Made by a program: the position numbers and the translations under genes. Shown here one piece after another: positions 42,936 to 52,858 of a stretch of DNA of 64,000 nucleotides (its first letter is position 1; each line of letters starts with the position of its first letter). The notes beneath the pieces were generated by a model. The model worked only from the letters and a program-made list of their open reading frames with translations, had not been told where the DNA came from and made no database searches. The DNA is taken from contig QULP01000006.1 in assembly GCA_003481745.1 (NCBI GenBank), forward strand, positions 124,001 through 188,000, read 5' to 3'. The DNA comes from Firmicutes bacterium OM04-13BH. Its GTDB lineage: Bacteria; Bacillota; Clostridia; Lachnospirales; Lachnospiraceae.

Positions 42936-44192
42936 TTAATTCCAGTCATCTTGTTCTTCTGCTTCCTGCACTTTTTTTAATTTTACTTCTTTTTGTTTTT
43001 TATTATTATGACTGTTTCGGATTACAAGCACAACAACCACAATCAGGATAAGCACAGCCAGCACAATCAGGATTCCCGCCATCTGTCTCAACTTAGAAGT
43101 CTCCTGCTGTGGTGCACTGTTATCTACACTCTGCGCATCTGTTAAATCAAACAGGGTATTTTCTCCCTGCTGATATCTTTTATAACTTTCAAGCGCATAA
43201 AGCGTCTGATATCCTGCCATTGCATCTGGTGCATTTTCATTTTCTGCCAGAGAATGAGCCATTCCTCCATTCTCTGTCCGAAACTGTAAGATTCCGTCTA
43301 ACAGACTGTTTTCCTCTTTTAAGAAACGGGCATCTTCTAATGGATTGATGTCATTACTGCATACTGCAATCAGCGTCCAGTCTGTACTTTCTACACTTTC
43401 TACACCCATAGATGGCATTGCTCCATCTGCCTGCTGCTGACTGGAAAGCCAGGAAAATCCATTTTCAATTGCCGTACTTACTTTTTCCTCATCTTTATAC
43501 GGAGCCAGTGCTGTGAGTGCCATTGCTGTGATATCCACATCGGAATCTCCATCTGTGGAAAGTGAAAATCCTCCATCTTCCTGCTCTTTTTCCAGAATCG
43601 CATCCACTAATTTTTCACGATTCCAGACAGCATCTTCCGGTTCTTCATAATCTTTACTGTCTAATGCAAGCAGTGCCCAGATATAACCATTTGCACCCTG
43701 TACTCCAGGATCTTGATTTTCAAACACACAGTCAAAAATCCCATCTTCTACCAGATTGATTTCTTTTTTATCTTTATCTGTGCCAAAAGCAAGGGCATCT
43801 CCCCCACAGGCATTTATTGTCAAAATTTCCCGGTAAAAATCTGTCGGATTCATGTGCTGTTCTTCCACTGTTTTTGTAATATCATCTTCATACAGTGTTT
43901 CTATCTGTTCCTGCAGTGCACTAAGATAACCATTTTGATTATCCGGCTGTTCCATTCTGCTGACTGTAAACGCAAGCCAGTCTCCTGCTGAAGTTCCCGC
44001 ACTCTCCAGTACTACGCCATCCAGAAGATTTTTCCCATCAATTCCCATCTGGTCTTTTTCCCAGGAAACAATTCCATCCTGAATGGACTTAATTTCATCC
44101 ACCTGATACTTCTCGCTGTCTGCCTGTACCGGTACTGCCCCTCCTACAAACAGCACTCCTGTCATAAGCAGAGTAAACATTGATTTTTTCAT
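42936..44192 (-). CDS. Membrane-anchored alpha/alpha-barrel protein, intrinsic-factor-like
   Basis: 418-aa exported protein: signal peptide (1-24), alpha/alpha-barrel region about 30-340 and a C-terminal transmembrane helix (371-391) with basic tail. The barrel shows the repeated Gly/Ala/Leu helix pattern of prenyltransferase/squalene-cyclase repeats (DGGFSLSTDGDSDVD, ITAMALTALAP, ADGAMPS.., NGGMAHS.., AMAGYQTLYALE). ITAMALTAL matches the DTxAMAxLA pattern of the cobalamin-binding alpha domain of intrinsic factor and transcobalamin (known fold). Last gene of the block under the cobalamin riboswitch. I infer a corrinoid-binding surface protein; no enzyme residues are seen. Confidence 0.75.
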   Translation of the reverse strand: MKKSMFTLLMTGVLFVGGAVPVQADSEKYQVDEIKSIQDGIVSWEKDQMGIDGKNLLDGVVLESAGTSAGDWLAFTVSRMEQPDNQNGYLSALQEQIETLYEDDITKTVEEQHMNPTDFYREILTINACGGDALAFGTDKDKKEINLVEDGIFDCVFENQDPGVQGANGYIWALLALDSKDYEEPEDAVWNREKLVDAILEKEQEDGGFSLSTDGDSDVDITAMALTALAPYKDEEKVSTAIENGFSWLSSQQQADGAMPSMGVESVESTDWTLIAVCSNDINPLEDARFLKEENSLLDGILQFRTENGGMAHSLAENENAPDAMAGYQTLYALESYKRYQQGENTLFDLTDAQSVDNSAPQQETSKLRQMAGILIVLAVLILIVVVVLVIRNSHNNKKQKEVKLKKVQEAEEQDDWN

Positions 44193-44229
44193 AAATAAGT
44201 TCCTCTTTTTATTTTACACATACTATTTA

Positions 44230-47200
44230 TCAATACTTCAATAAAATTTTCTTTCGTTTCTTTGAGCCAATTACCATGAATCCAATACCTGCAAGCACCA
44301 GAATCACAAGTACACCAAGCACCGCACATAAAATCTTTACTACCCTGTAATTTTGTGCTGCCGGTGCACTGCCTTTTGCCGTGTTTTCTTCTCCATTCTG
44401 CATGCTTACACCGGCATCTCCTTCTTCTCCTGACAAAAGTGCAGTTTCATTTTCTGCCGAAGTTTCTTCTCCATCCGCATTTTCTGCTTCCTCTGCCTTC
44501 GCCTCTTGATTCTCTTTTGCAGTCTCCTCGGTTTTCTTTTCCTGTGCCTGCTCTCCGTTCTTAGCATTACCTGATTTTTCTGCTGCATTTCCTGATCCAG
44601 TTGCATTAGAGCTTCCATTTTGTTTCGCATATCCACTCTCATGCGCACCTGCATGGGAATTAGCTGTTTCTCCTGCTGCCGCAGTATTTTTTATCTGGCT
44701 GGTTTCATCACTCTTGTTTAAGCCCTGATAAGCGGATTCTGCCTTTTCCAAATCGCTATAATTTTCCACCAGTGATTTTTGTCTATCACTTAAACTATTG
44801 TAAGCATTTCGAATTTGCTCAAGCAGAGAACCACTCTCTTTTGTCACCACTCCGATTTGAGAAATCTTTGTGCTGACCTGATGCGCCGCTAATAAATCAG
44901 AATAGTTCTGATAAGCCTCTTCCAACACTGAATAATTGCTGACTAATTCCTGCTGTTCTGCGGTGAGTGCATTATACGCTTCGATTGCACGGGTAATCGC
45001 GCCGCCTTTTTCAAGCGTCACTTCTCCGATATTTTTAATTAATTCAATGACCGGACTTACCAAAATCAGATTCTGATACGTCGCTTTTGCATTTTGAAGC
45101 TGCTTATAATTTGTCACTAATTTCTTTTGATTGTCCGTTAAGGCATCGTATAACTGCTGTGCCTTATAGATAGCATCTTTACTGTTTAAGGTAATTGTTC
45201 CGGTCAAAATCGCGGAGATTTCAGCGGAAACTTCCTGTGCCTTTAACTTATCATAAGTCTGTTCCGCACGATTCAGATATTCGGGATGTGCCACAAGGCT
45301 TTGCTGTTTTTTTGTGAGCGTATCATAAGCTTTTCTTGCCTGTAAAATCGCATCTTTTTTGTCTATTGTCACAGGTTCAAGTTTATTTATCAACTCATCC
45401 ACTGCTGATGCTGCCTTTTTATCAGCTTCATCCGCTTCACTTTCTTCTAACAGACGGGCGTATTCTTTTTCTGCTGATTCTAACACATCATAATTACTGA
45501 CCTTTGCTTTTAACTCTTCTGATAATTCATCATAAGCACTTCTTGCAACATTAATGTAAGTCTTGCTCTCTAAATTGACCGTTCCTATCTGATTAATATA
45601 AGCTTCTACCGCAGAAATTTTCTCCTGATTTTCTTTCTGGGTTTTCTGCTCATCTGTCTCAAGACGGTCAATTCTGGATTTCACATCGGCAAGTATCTGA
45701 TTTACTTTTTCAACACTGTCTGCCTGATGCAGATATTTCACTCCATCGGAAACATAAGTTTCAAGCTGGATTTTTTCCGCTTCACGATATGCAGTTTCAT
45801 CCGCATAATTCTGTAATTCTTCAATCGCCGATGCAATGGCTGATTCTAACTGTTTTTGTTCGGCTTCTTTTAAAGTTTCGATTTCATAAATCTTCTGCTT
45901 ACTGTCTGTCAGAATTTCATTCATTTCATCCATATTCTTTGCAGACTGTAATTTTTCGACGCCTTCTGCTATCAGAGCCGATACCTGTACCCAGTTTTCT
46001 TCTGTATATTCCTCTGCTTTTACAAAAGTCTGTAAATCTTTGACTGCCCCTGCACGGAACTCTTCGAGATTTAATTCCCATTTTAAAATCGGAAATCCAT
46101 CCTGTGTGTTCATATAATCTTTGATAAAATGATTTCCCGATGCAAGCAGTGCATTTAAGAAACTCTCTGTTTTCATCTTATCCGCTTCCAGATATTCCCC
46201 GGTACTTGCACTTCCGTTTAATAAACCAACTAACGGAAGGGAGGCATTTGCCGGATTTTTGAGCGCCGTCAGATTCGTATAGGTTCCATCTAACATTGCT
46301 CCAAAGAGTGCCCCGATACATTTTCCACTGATATTCAGGTTCACATCTCCAATGTTATAGCAACAGGAAATCTGTGAACCGCCTGAGGCACCGGTCATAA
46401 CACCAATCAGACCGCCAGCATAAGAATTTGCCAGTACATCTCCGGTATTATAGTTGGATGTCACTGCACCATTACTTCCACTCATACGTCCAACCAGTCC
46501 GCCTGCACAAAACTCTGCTTCAACACTGCCACGGTTGACGCTCTGGCGAACACTGACAGAATTTGCCATATCTCCAATAATTCCTCCGGCATAAAACTGG
46601 ATTCCTCCGGCACTTTCCAGACTGACATTTCCTTTATTTGAGCACTGGTTCACCCACATCTTATCTGCATAACCGACAATTCCTCCGACTGCTGAACGGT
46701 GACGTTTTGCATTTTTCACCTGAATCTGTACTTCACTGTGACAGTTTCGGATATAATTTCGCTGACTTTCATTTTTTCCGTGCATGTATGCCACAATTCC
46801 TCCGGCATAAGCAATTTTTTCGCCGCATTCAATGCTTCCCTTTACGGTAAGATTTTCAATGCTTTGCTTTTCGTCGCCATATACGATACCAAACAGACCA
46901 GCGTATGTGTCGCCACTTTCGATTCTAAGCCCACGCACAACATGATCCTGTCCATCAAAACTTCCGGTGTATGGAATCTTAGAACTGCTTCCGATTGGTG
47001 TCCAATTGTGATTTCCAAGATTGATGTCATCGCACAGTTTTGCATTTGCTTTCGCCCCTGTTACGCCGGAATTTACCAGTTGTGCAAACCAGGCAAGCTC
47101 CGCACCGTTTGAAATCTGATAGTATCCTTCTGCAAATTTCGGTTCTTTTGTGCTCGTTCCGTCCCATGCACCTTCCTGCGGAATAGTATTTAAAATCTCA

Positions 47201-49236
47201 TCGATTTGTTTCTTTGCCTCAGCAAGGGCAGAAGCGACTTCTTTGCTGGTTTTCGCTGACTGAATCTGTTTTTCTCCGTCTGCTTTTGCCGTTTCGATTT
47301 TATTTTTCCAGGTTTCCTCAACCGTAACATCCGAAGCATAATTTTTCAGTTCTTCGATTGCAGACGCTTTGATTTCTCCTAACTTTGCACTTTCGGTATA
47401 CTCGATGGACAATTCATTCAAACGGTCTTTCGCAGTTTTTAATAACGCTTCGACGTCGGCAATGGTCAGGGCATTTTCGATTTCATCTTCAAATTGTTCT
47501 TCTGTCTGTTTTAGCTCGGCAATCTGTTCCTCACTCCATTTTTCACTGCCCTGTAAGAGTTCTTCCTGATACTGTGCAAGCTCTAAGATTGCATTATTTC
47601 TTGCCTCTAACAATTTGGAATCGACTTCCGAACCAGGTTTGATTTTTTGAAGGGCTTCTCTTGCCTCTTTCATGACGCTGTCCAAATCATCCTGAGTCAC
47701 AACCGAATCAATTTTCTCTAAATAATTTTCCACTGTCTGTTCGATTAAAATATAAGTTGTTCCATATTTCTTCTTATTTTCCTCGCTTTGCCAGCCCTGT
47801 AATTCTTCAATTGCAGAATCAATTTTGCTCTTTAAATCCGTCGTCTGTTCCTCAAAAGCCAGTTTAGGATACCCGCCTCCCGCATCAAAAATACTTGCTT
47901 TAATAAAAGCAGAACCAAGTTTCGTTATCATTTTCTGGCTTTTCATTGTTTTTTCGATATAAAGACCCGTCTCGTCAATAATTTCTGTCGTTTTATCTTC
48001 TTTAAAAGAGTATAAATCCAGATTGTAGGAAGAATCAGCTCGAAGTGCATACACGCGTCCGATTTTTCCACTTTTAAAAATACCGATAATTGCGCCTCTG
48101 TATTCAAAGGTTTTATTCGTATAGACTGCAATGTTATAGGCATTTTTAATGACTGGCTGTGCCGGATTCTCTTCTTCTTTGGTATCGGCATAACCCAGTT
48201 TACCGACGATTCCTCCGACAATCGTTCCCGTATAGGAAACCAATCCTCCAAGTTCTCCCTGATTGTAAACATTTTGAATCAGACATTCTTTTACCGTTCC
48301 ATCTGCATAGACACTGCTTTCATTGACACCACCGGCAATTCCTCCAATCGTATCCACTCCGCTGATTTTTGCTTTATTATAACAATTCTGCACCGCCGCA
48401 CCCTGATAGACTCCTCCGGCAATTCCTCCAACCGAATAATACCCCTGCACTGCTTCTTTATTTTCGCAGTAACGAATGACTGCATTTGGTCCGACTTCCA
48501 TTCCGGCAATTCCACCGATGTTATGCTGTGCAAATCTTACCTTGGTAGAAAGCGTTCCATTATTGACACAACGTCTGACTGTTCCGGAACAGATTCCGAC
48601 AATTCCACCTGCATTACGACGAAGGGCTTCTCCTGCCATCGTGGTTTCCGTATAGTTGGTACAGCCGGATATGGTTCCGCTTTTTAAATAACCGGCAATT
48701 CCTCCGCTTCCGATATAGAGTTTTTCATACTTTCCCTCGGTCTTATAAGCTGCATAATTATTATGAACTTCTCCGGATACTTTTACATTGGAAATGGTTC
48801 CGCCATCAACAACACCAAATAATCCGGCATAACGCACGTCTGGATTTTCTTCTGAAATCTCGGCATCTAAAAAGTATACCGTATATCCATTTCCGTTAAA
48901 TGTTCCTTTATAGGCATGTTCGGCAGTATCGCCAATCATCAGCCATTTATTTTGAGACGTTCCATCACCCAGATAAATTTTATCCGTCAGTTCTCCGTTT
49001 ATCGAACTTGCGCCGTCATTTACTTTCTTTGCAAACCACGCAAGCTCTGCTCCGTTTGAAATCTGATACGTTCCATTTTCATCGGTTTTTGGAACTTCGG
49101 TTGTCTCTCCATCCCAGGCATTCATAATTTTTGCTGCCTGTACTTCTCTTTGTCCCATGACAGGAACCAGAGTCATACTAACTGCCAGGGCAAGTACCCA
49201 TGCCAGCAGTTTCTTTCCATAACTTTTCTTTTTCAT
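44230..49236 (-). CDS. Giant membrane-anchored surface protein with GLUG and helical repeats
   Basis: 1668-aa exported protein. Signal peptide (1-34), then a GLUG-type beta-helix region (40-480), a helical FIVAR-like spacer (490-690), a second GLUG region (720-1050), another spacer, then five about 60-residue helical repeats (AYxxL(T/S)xxQxxLVxNYxxLxxAExxY) from about 1190 to 1510, a Gly/Glu/Asn-rich low-complexity stretch, and a C-terminal transmembrane helix (CAVLGVLVILVLAGIG). Two copies of a module start with GxYQISNGAELAWFA. No LPXTG. It extends far from the membrane, so it probably displays or spaces other components of the block. Confidence 0.82.
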   Translation of the reverse strand: MKKKSYGKKLLAWVLALAVSMTLVPVMGQREVQAAKIMNAWDGETTEVPKTDENGTYQISNGAELAWFAKKVNDGASSINGELTDKIYLGDGTSQNKWLMIGDTAEHAYKGTFNGNGYTVYFLDAEISEENPDVRYAGLFGVVDGGTISNVKVSGEVHNNYAAYKTEGKYEKLYIGSGGIAGYLKSGTISGCTNYTETTMAGEALRRNAGGIVGICSGTVRRCVNNGTLSTKVRFAQHNIGGIAGMEVGPNAVIRYCENKEAVQGYYSVGGIAGGVYQGAAVQNCYNKAKISGVDTIGGIAGGVNESSVYADGTVKECLIQNVYNQGELGGLVSYTGTIVGGIVGKLGYADTKEEENPAQPVIKNAYNIAVYTNKTFEYRGAIIGIFKSGKIGRVYALRADSSYNLDLYSFKEDKTTEIIDETGLYIEKTMKSQKMITKLGSAFIKASIFDAGGGYPKLAFEEQTTDLKSKIDSAIEELQGWQSEENKKKYGTTYILIEQTVENYLEKIDSVVTQDDLDSVMKEAREALQKIKPGSEVDSKLLEARNNAILELAQYQEELLQGSEKWSEEQIAELKQTEEQFEDEIENALTIADVEALLKTAKDRLNELSIEYTESAKLGEIKASAIEELKNYASDVTVEETWKNKIETAKADGEKQIQSAKTSKEVASALAEAKKQIDEILNTIPQEGAWDGTSTKEPKFAEGYYQISNGAELAWFAQLVNSGVTGAKANAKLCDDINLGNHNWTPIGSSSKIPYTGSFDGQDHVVRGLRIESGDTYAGLFGIVYGDEKQSIENLTVKGSIECGEKIAYAGGIVAYMHGKNESQRNYIRNCHSEVQIQVKNAKRHRSAVGGIVGYADKMWVNQCSNKGNVSLESAGGIQFYAGGIIGDMANSVSVRQSVNRGSVEAEFCAGGLVGRMSGSNGAVTSNYNTGDVLANSYAGGLIGVMTGASGGSQISCCYNIGDVNLNISGKCIGALFGAMLDGTYTNLTALKNPANASLPLVGLLNGSASTGEYLEADKMKTESFLNALLASGNHFIKDYMNTQDGFPILKWELNLEEFRAGAVKDLQTFVKAEEYTEENWVQVSALIAEGVEKLQSAKNMDEMNEILTDSKQKIYEIETLKEAEQKQLESAIASAIEELQNYADETAYREAEKIQLETYVSDGVKYLHQADSVEKVNQILADVKSRIDRLETDEQKTQKENQEKISAVEAYINQIGTVNLESKTYINVARSAYDELSEELKAKVSNYDVLESAEKEYARLLEESEADEADKKAASAVDELINKLEPVTIDKKDAILQARKAYDTLTKKQQSLVAHPEYLNRAEQTYDKLKAQEVSAEISAILTGTITLNSKDAIYKAQQLYDALTDNQKKLVTNYKQLQNAKATYQNLILVSPVIELIKNIGEVTLEKGGAITRAIEAYNALTAEQQELVSNYSVLEEAYQNYSDLLAAHQVSTKISQIGVVTKESGSLLEQIRNAYNSLSDRQKSLVENYSDLEKAESAYQGLNKSDETSQIKNTAAAGETANSHAGAHESGYAKQNGSSNATGSGNAAEKSGNAKNGEQAQEKKTEETAKENQEAKAEEAENADGEETSAENETALLSGEEGDAGVSMQNGEENTAKGSAPAAQNYRVVKILCAVLGVLVILVLAGIGFMVIGSKKRKKILLKY
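44900..45640. repeat. Five tandem helical-repeat units in the GLUG protein
   Basis: The units share the pattern K(D/E)xAI..A..AYxxLTxxQxxLVxNYxxLxxAxxxY and are about 57-62 residues each, so the DNA repeats every 170-190 nt. Sequence drift between units shows they are old duplications. Confidence 0.7.
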
Positions 49237-49248
49237 TTTGATTCCACC

Positions 49249-51636
49249 TTACAGGAAATAAATAAATTTCAACTGAAATCGTTCCAGCCATCCTGCTTCT
49301 TTGTAAACTTTTTCCCAGACCTTATTCTTAAATTCCATAACAAAATCTCTCTGTTCTTTTGCTATGCTGTGGCTGCTGTAAACGGCTTCCTGTCTGATAT
49401 CTACCACCTTGGTATATTCTGTTTTCATTTCTTCATCAAACAAGCTTTCTATCTGACTTCCATAACGATACAAAGAAGCATTTCGCACTTTCAAACCAAA
49501 GACTGCTAAAATATTCATGGTATATTCAAACAATGCATTGACTGCCTGATTATAATCTTCACTGTCAAATAATTGTTTTATCTTCTGACAGCGAATCCGC
49601 TCACGGATGATTTTTACAATAATTAAAATCAAAAACAAGGTAATCAGTACAATCAAGCTACCAAGAAGCATTTCCAGTATCAAAATCCAGTCAATCTCAT
49701 CTTCCTCTTCTTCCGGTTGTTCTTCGTCCTCAAGATTATCCTGTTCATCCTGTTGTTCCTGCTCGTCATCTGCTCCGATACCCGAAGTAATTCCCGAGAT
49801 ATCCTGATAATCTTCTACGGTCTCCATAATTCCAAGATAGGAAGGAGTCGATTCAAATGGAAGCCAGCCAACTCCATCCTGATAATATTCCACCCATGCA
49901 TGTGCATGCGTTCCATCTACGGTATAAGGCTCTCCGGCTTTCATACTTTTGACATCGTCCGGTGTAATCACATACCCCTCGACATATCTTGCCGGAATTT
50001 TATAATACCGGAACATCAATGCTGCCGCTGTCGCATAATGCACGGAATAACCTTTTTTGGTATTTTCAAGAAAATTCGTTAAAAAATCCAAATCTCCGGT
50101 TTCTTTTTTGATTTCTTCACTGTAAGTACAGCGGGAACTCAACACATATAAAATATTCTGTTTCGCCTTTGTATAATCAAAATGAGTACTGCCATTTGCA
50201 AGGGTATACTCTCCAAGTATCTCTTTTAATTCTGTCTCAACAGACTCTGGAAGTTCCAAATTGGTCTCATAGACATATTGATTATAAAATGCTTCTTTTT
50301 CACTGTACGCTTTTCCCTCTTCATCCAGATTTTCTGTATCTGCAAGTTTTGCGGTAAGAGACGGATATTTTTTAATCTGATTTTCCAACGCCGTATAAGT
50401 ATATTTTCGCTGTCCCTTTAAGCCTTTCGCAATAACACCTTCATCTCCGATTCGATTTTTATCAGGCGTTGTTCCGGTAAGTTCATAAGGTGTGTACAGA
50501 TAACGGCTGTCCTCTTTTAAGTTTTTTATGGTGACAGTATTTTCCGGTTCTTCTTTTGTCGTCTCATCTAAAGCTAAAGATGCAAGCGGTAAGGTTTCCT
50601 GTCCGAAAAATCTATCCTGATGCAGCCAGTAAAATAAATCCGAAGCATGATAAAGTACTTTTTTATCGGTTGTTTCCCAACCATGTTTATTGTAAACACT
50701 GCCGGTGTATCCTCTTAAATAATAAGACTGTGGGTCGCTCATTGTCACTTCAAGCACCGCATCATCTTTTAATTTCAAAGAAGAAAGTCCTTCAAAATCT
50801 CCTTTTGGCATCGCATCATAACTTCCACTATACCGCCAGTCTTCTATTTTTTCTTTTATCGAAGCTTCTAACTTGCTGACTGTTTCATTTTTGGAGTATT
50901 CTTTTTCGGGCACAAGCAGCATGAAAATAAGTGTTACAAACAAAATCATACCTGCTGTAAAACAGGCACTTTCTATTTTTAAGGCACTTTCTTTGCTTCC
51001 GGTTTCCTCTTTTCGATGCATCCGAAACCATATCAATAACAATGCACCTGAAAATACAACATTGAAAACAAACGATGGACCAAATCCGAGCACAATCTGT
51101 AAGGTTATCCACATAAGTCCAATCAGACCGGTTATCCACCGGTTTTCCATCTTGATAAATACGGTACTTATCTTTTCGATAACCACAACCAATACCGCCA
51201 TCGTAACCGAAAGTTTCCACTTGTCTGACAGATCTCCACCTGATACCGGATACTGCGGATAAATATAAGGAATGTGCTGTTTGATTTCATCTAAAATCTG
51301 GTTTAAAAACAGATTCCATCCATCCAGTATCGTTTTATGAAAGAGGAGAAGCACCAGTATCAGCACCAAAATTTCTGCAAGCAGTGCATATTTTTTCAGT
51401 TTTCCTTTCCACTCAGCTTCAAAAGAAAGATACACCGCAAACACAACTCCTGCAATGGCAGGCAGTGCATTTACCTTTATTCCAAACATGTTGCAGACGG
51501 CGATGCCTGTCAGCATTGCAAATATCCATACCAGCAGTCCGTCTATGAAATTTTCTATTCTTTTTTGTTTTTGATTTTTTTCTGTCTGTACAGCAACAAG
51601 CAGAATTCCTGTACTGTTTTTTTGATTTTTTTTCAT
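49249..51636 (-). CDS. Membrane transglutaminase-like protein with Ser at the catalytic Cys position
   Basis: 795-aa membrane protein with several N-terminal helices (30-210), an extracellular part containing a transglutaminase-like fold (about 480-630), another helix near 655-680 and a cytoplasmic DUF4129-like tail. The core has GYSVHYATAAALMFRYYKIPA where active members have a Cys in GxC; codon TCC at 50044-50046 gives Ser. The His (HAHAWVEYYQDGVGW) and acidic residue (FESTPS) remain. Thus probably inactive as a transglutaminase or protease. It follows MoxR and DUF58 genes, the usual MoxR-DUF58-transglutaminase set. ATG 51636 is preferred, with AGGTGG upstream. Confidence 0.82.
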   Translation of the reverse strand: MKKNQKNSTGILLVAVQTEKNQKQKRIENFIDGLLVWIFAMLTGIAVCNMFGIKVNALPAIAGVVFAVYLSFEAEWKGKLKKYALLAEILVLILVLLLFHKTILDGWNLFLNQILDEIKQHIPYIYPQYPVSGGDLSDKWKLSVTMAVLVVVIEKISTVFIKMENRWITGLIGLMWITLQIVLGFGPSFVFNVVFSGALLLIWFRMHRKEETGSKESALKIESACFTAGMILFVTLIFMLLVPEKEYSKNETVSKLEASIKEKIEDWRYSGSYDAMPKGDFEGLSSLKLKDDAVLEVTMSDPQSYYLRGYTGSVYNKHGWETTDKKVLYHASDLFYWLHQDRFFGQETLPLASLALDETTKEEPENTVTIKNLKEDSRYLYTPYELTGTTPDKNRIGDEGVIAKGLKGQRKYTYTALENQIKKYPSLTAKLADTENLDEEGKAYSEKEAFYNQYVYETNLELPESVETELKEILGEYTLANGSTHFDYTKAKQNILYVLSSRCTYSEEIKKETGDLDFLTNFLENTKKGYSVHYATAAALMFRYYKIPARYVEGYVITPDDVKSMKAGEPYTVDGTHAHAWVEYYQDGVGWLPFESTPSYLGIMETVEDYQDISGITSGIGADDEQEQQDEQDNLEDEEQPEEEEDEIDWILILEMLLGSLIVLITLFLILIIVKIIRERIRCQKIKQLFDSEDYNQAVNALFEYTMNILAVFGLKVRNASLYRYGSQIESLFDEEMKTEYTKVVDIRQEAVYSSHSIAKEQRDFVMEFKNKVWEKVYKEAGWLERFQLKFIYFL

Positions 51637-51683
51637 GAATCGAACCACCTATAATTTTTTCTCTTGCTTGCGGAACTTTCCAC

Positions 51684-52850
51684 CTATATTTCAAGATATG
51701 AGAGTTCCGCTTCGGCATTTTCTGTCGATACGGAAATCACATGCGCCCCTTCCTCTGTAAATTCACCTCTCGGCTCTTTCTCACAAATCACTTCCGTCAC
51801 CAGACACCGTTCTGCCAAAGCCGAGGCATCTGCCGTCAGATACGGAGTGAATAGCACCAGATGTGCAAACTCACACTGTTCTCTCTGTTCCATGTAATGA
51901 CCGAGAACCGAAGTTCCATCTTCTCCCGGAACCGCTGAAAGAAGTTCCGGAAGTATCATTGTAAATTCTTCCAGACTGTCAATTTCCGCACTGCTGTAAG
52001 TCTGCTCTTTATGGTTATACCAGCCAATACTATGTACAATCTGCTGTTCGCACATTTCCTGTGAAACCGATACCAGACATTCTACCAGCTTTTCCATCTG
52101 CGATGGAAATTCTTCGCTTTTTTCCGGATATCCGGTCTCTAGTAAAAGTAAAATGGTATTCTGCACCGGGAGTCCATAATCTCTTACGATTAATCCATCT
52201 AATTTTTCTGAAAGTTTCCAATGTATCTGATGAATGTGGTCACCTGCACGATATTCTCTGACTGCAAATGTTTCACTTGGGTCAAATCCGGCTTTGCTCA
52301 TGGAATATTCTTCGGCATCTAGCACTGCATTTTCCCCATAAACCACTTCCACCTGAAGTCCAAAAGTATTCGGAGTAATCAATGTCATTTTTTCAGAATC
52401 TGCTGGAATTTTTGTTTTTCTAAGTCCAAAATAATCCAGTACCAAAAATCCTTCTAAGCTCAGACAAAGTTTTCCGCAGTGCCTGCTTTTTAATTGTAAC
52501 TGCTGAAGTGTTTCTGTTTTTGCGGGAGCAGAAGCTAAAATCTCATACTTTTCTGCCTCTCCTGTCAGCAGGTTTTCGCATTTTATCTTTGCAATTATTC
52601 TGTCAAAGGGGAACAAACCTGTATTCTTAATCTTTAACATGGCTGTCATGTCTTTTTGTTTTTCACCCAGATTGTCTATGCCTAAAGTTCCGAAAAGTTT
52701 TTTTGCACAAATCTCTGCCCCTATCATTTCAACAATCGGAAGCACCAGTGAAATTGCCAACAGCCACAGCCCTGCATAACTATCTGTAAATACATAAAAC
52801 AACACGCATAAAATCAGTTCGAGTCCCCATAGAATCCTTGATTTTGCCAT
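51684..52850 (-). CDS. DUF58 (vWA-like) membrane protein
   Basis: 388-aa protein with two short N-terminal helices (8-24, 27-45) and a cytoplasmic or surface domain. GDHIHQIHWKLSEKLDGLIVR is the DUF58 core; the C-terminal part (LLLLETGYPEKSEEF) is the vWA-like region. DUF58 proteins work with MoxR ATPases in maturation of complexes. Starts 8 nt after moxR, with AGGAGAG upstream. Confidence 0.85.
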   Translation of the reverse strand: MAKSRILWGLELILCVLFYVFTDSYAGLWLLAISLVLPIVEMIGAEICAKKLFGTLGIDNLGEKQKDMTAMLKIKNTGLFPFDRIIAKIKCENLLTGEAEKYEILASAPAKTETLQQLQLKSRHCGKLCLSLEGFLVLDYFGLRKTKIPADSEKMTLITPNTFGLQVEVVYGENAVLDAEEYSMSKAGFDPSETFAVREYRAGDHIHQIHWKLSEKLDGLIVRDYGLPVQNTILLLLETGYPEKSEEFPSQMEKLVECLVSVSQEMCEQQIVHSIGWYNHKEQTYSSAEIDSLEEFTMILPELLSAVPGEDGTSVLGHYMEQREQCEFAHLVLFTPYLTADASALAERCLVTEVICEKEPRGEFTEEGAHVISVSTENAEAELSYLEI

Positions 52851-52858
52851 AGTCTCTC

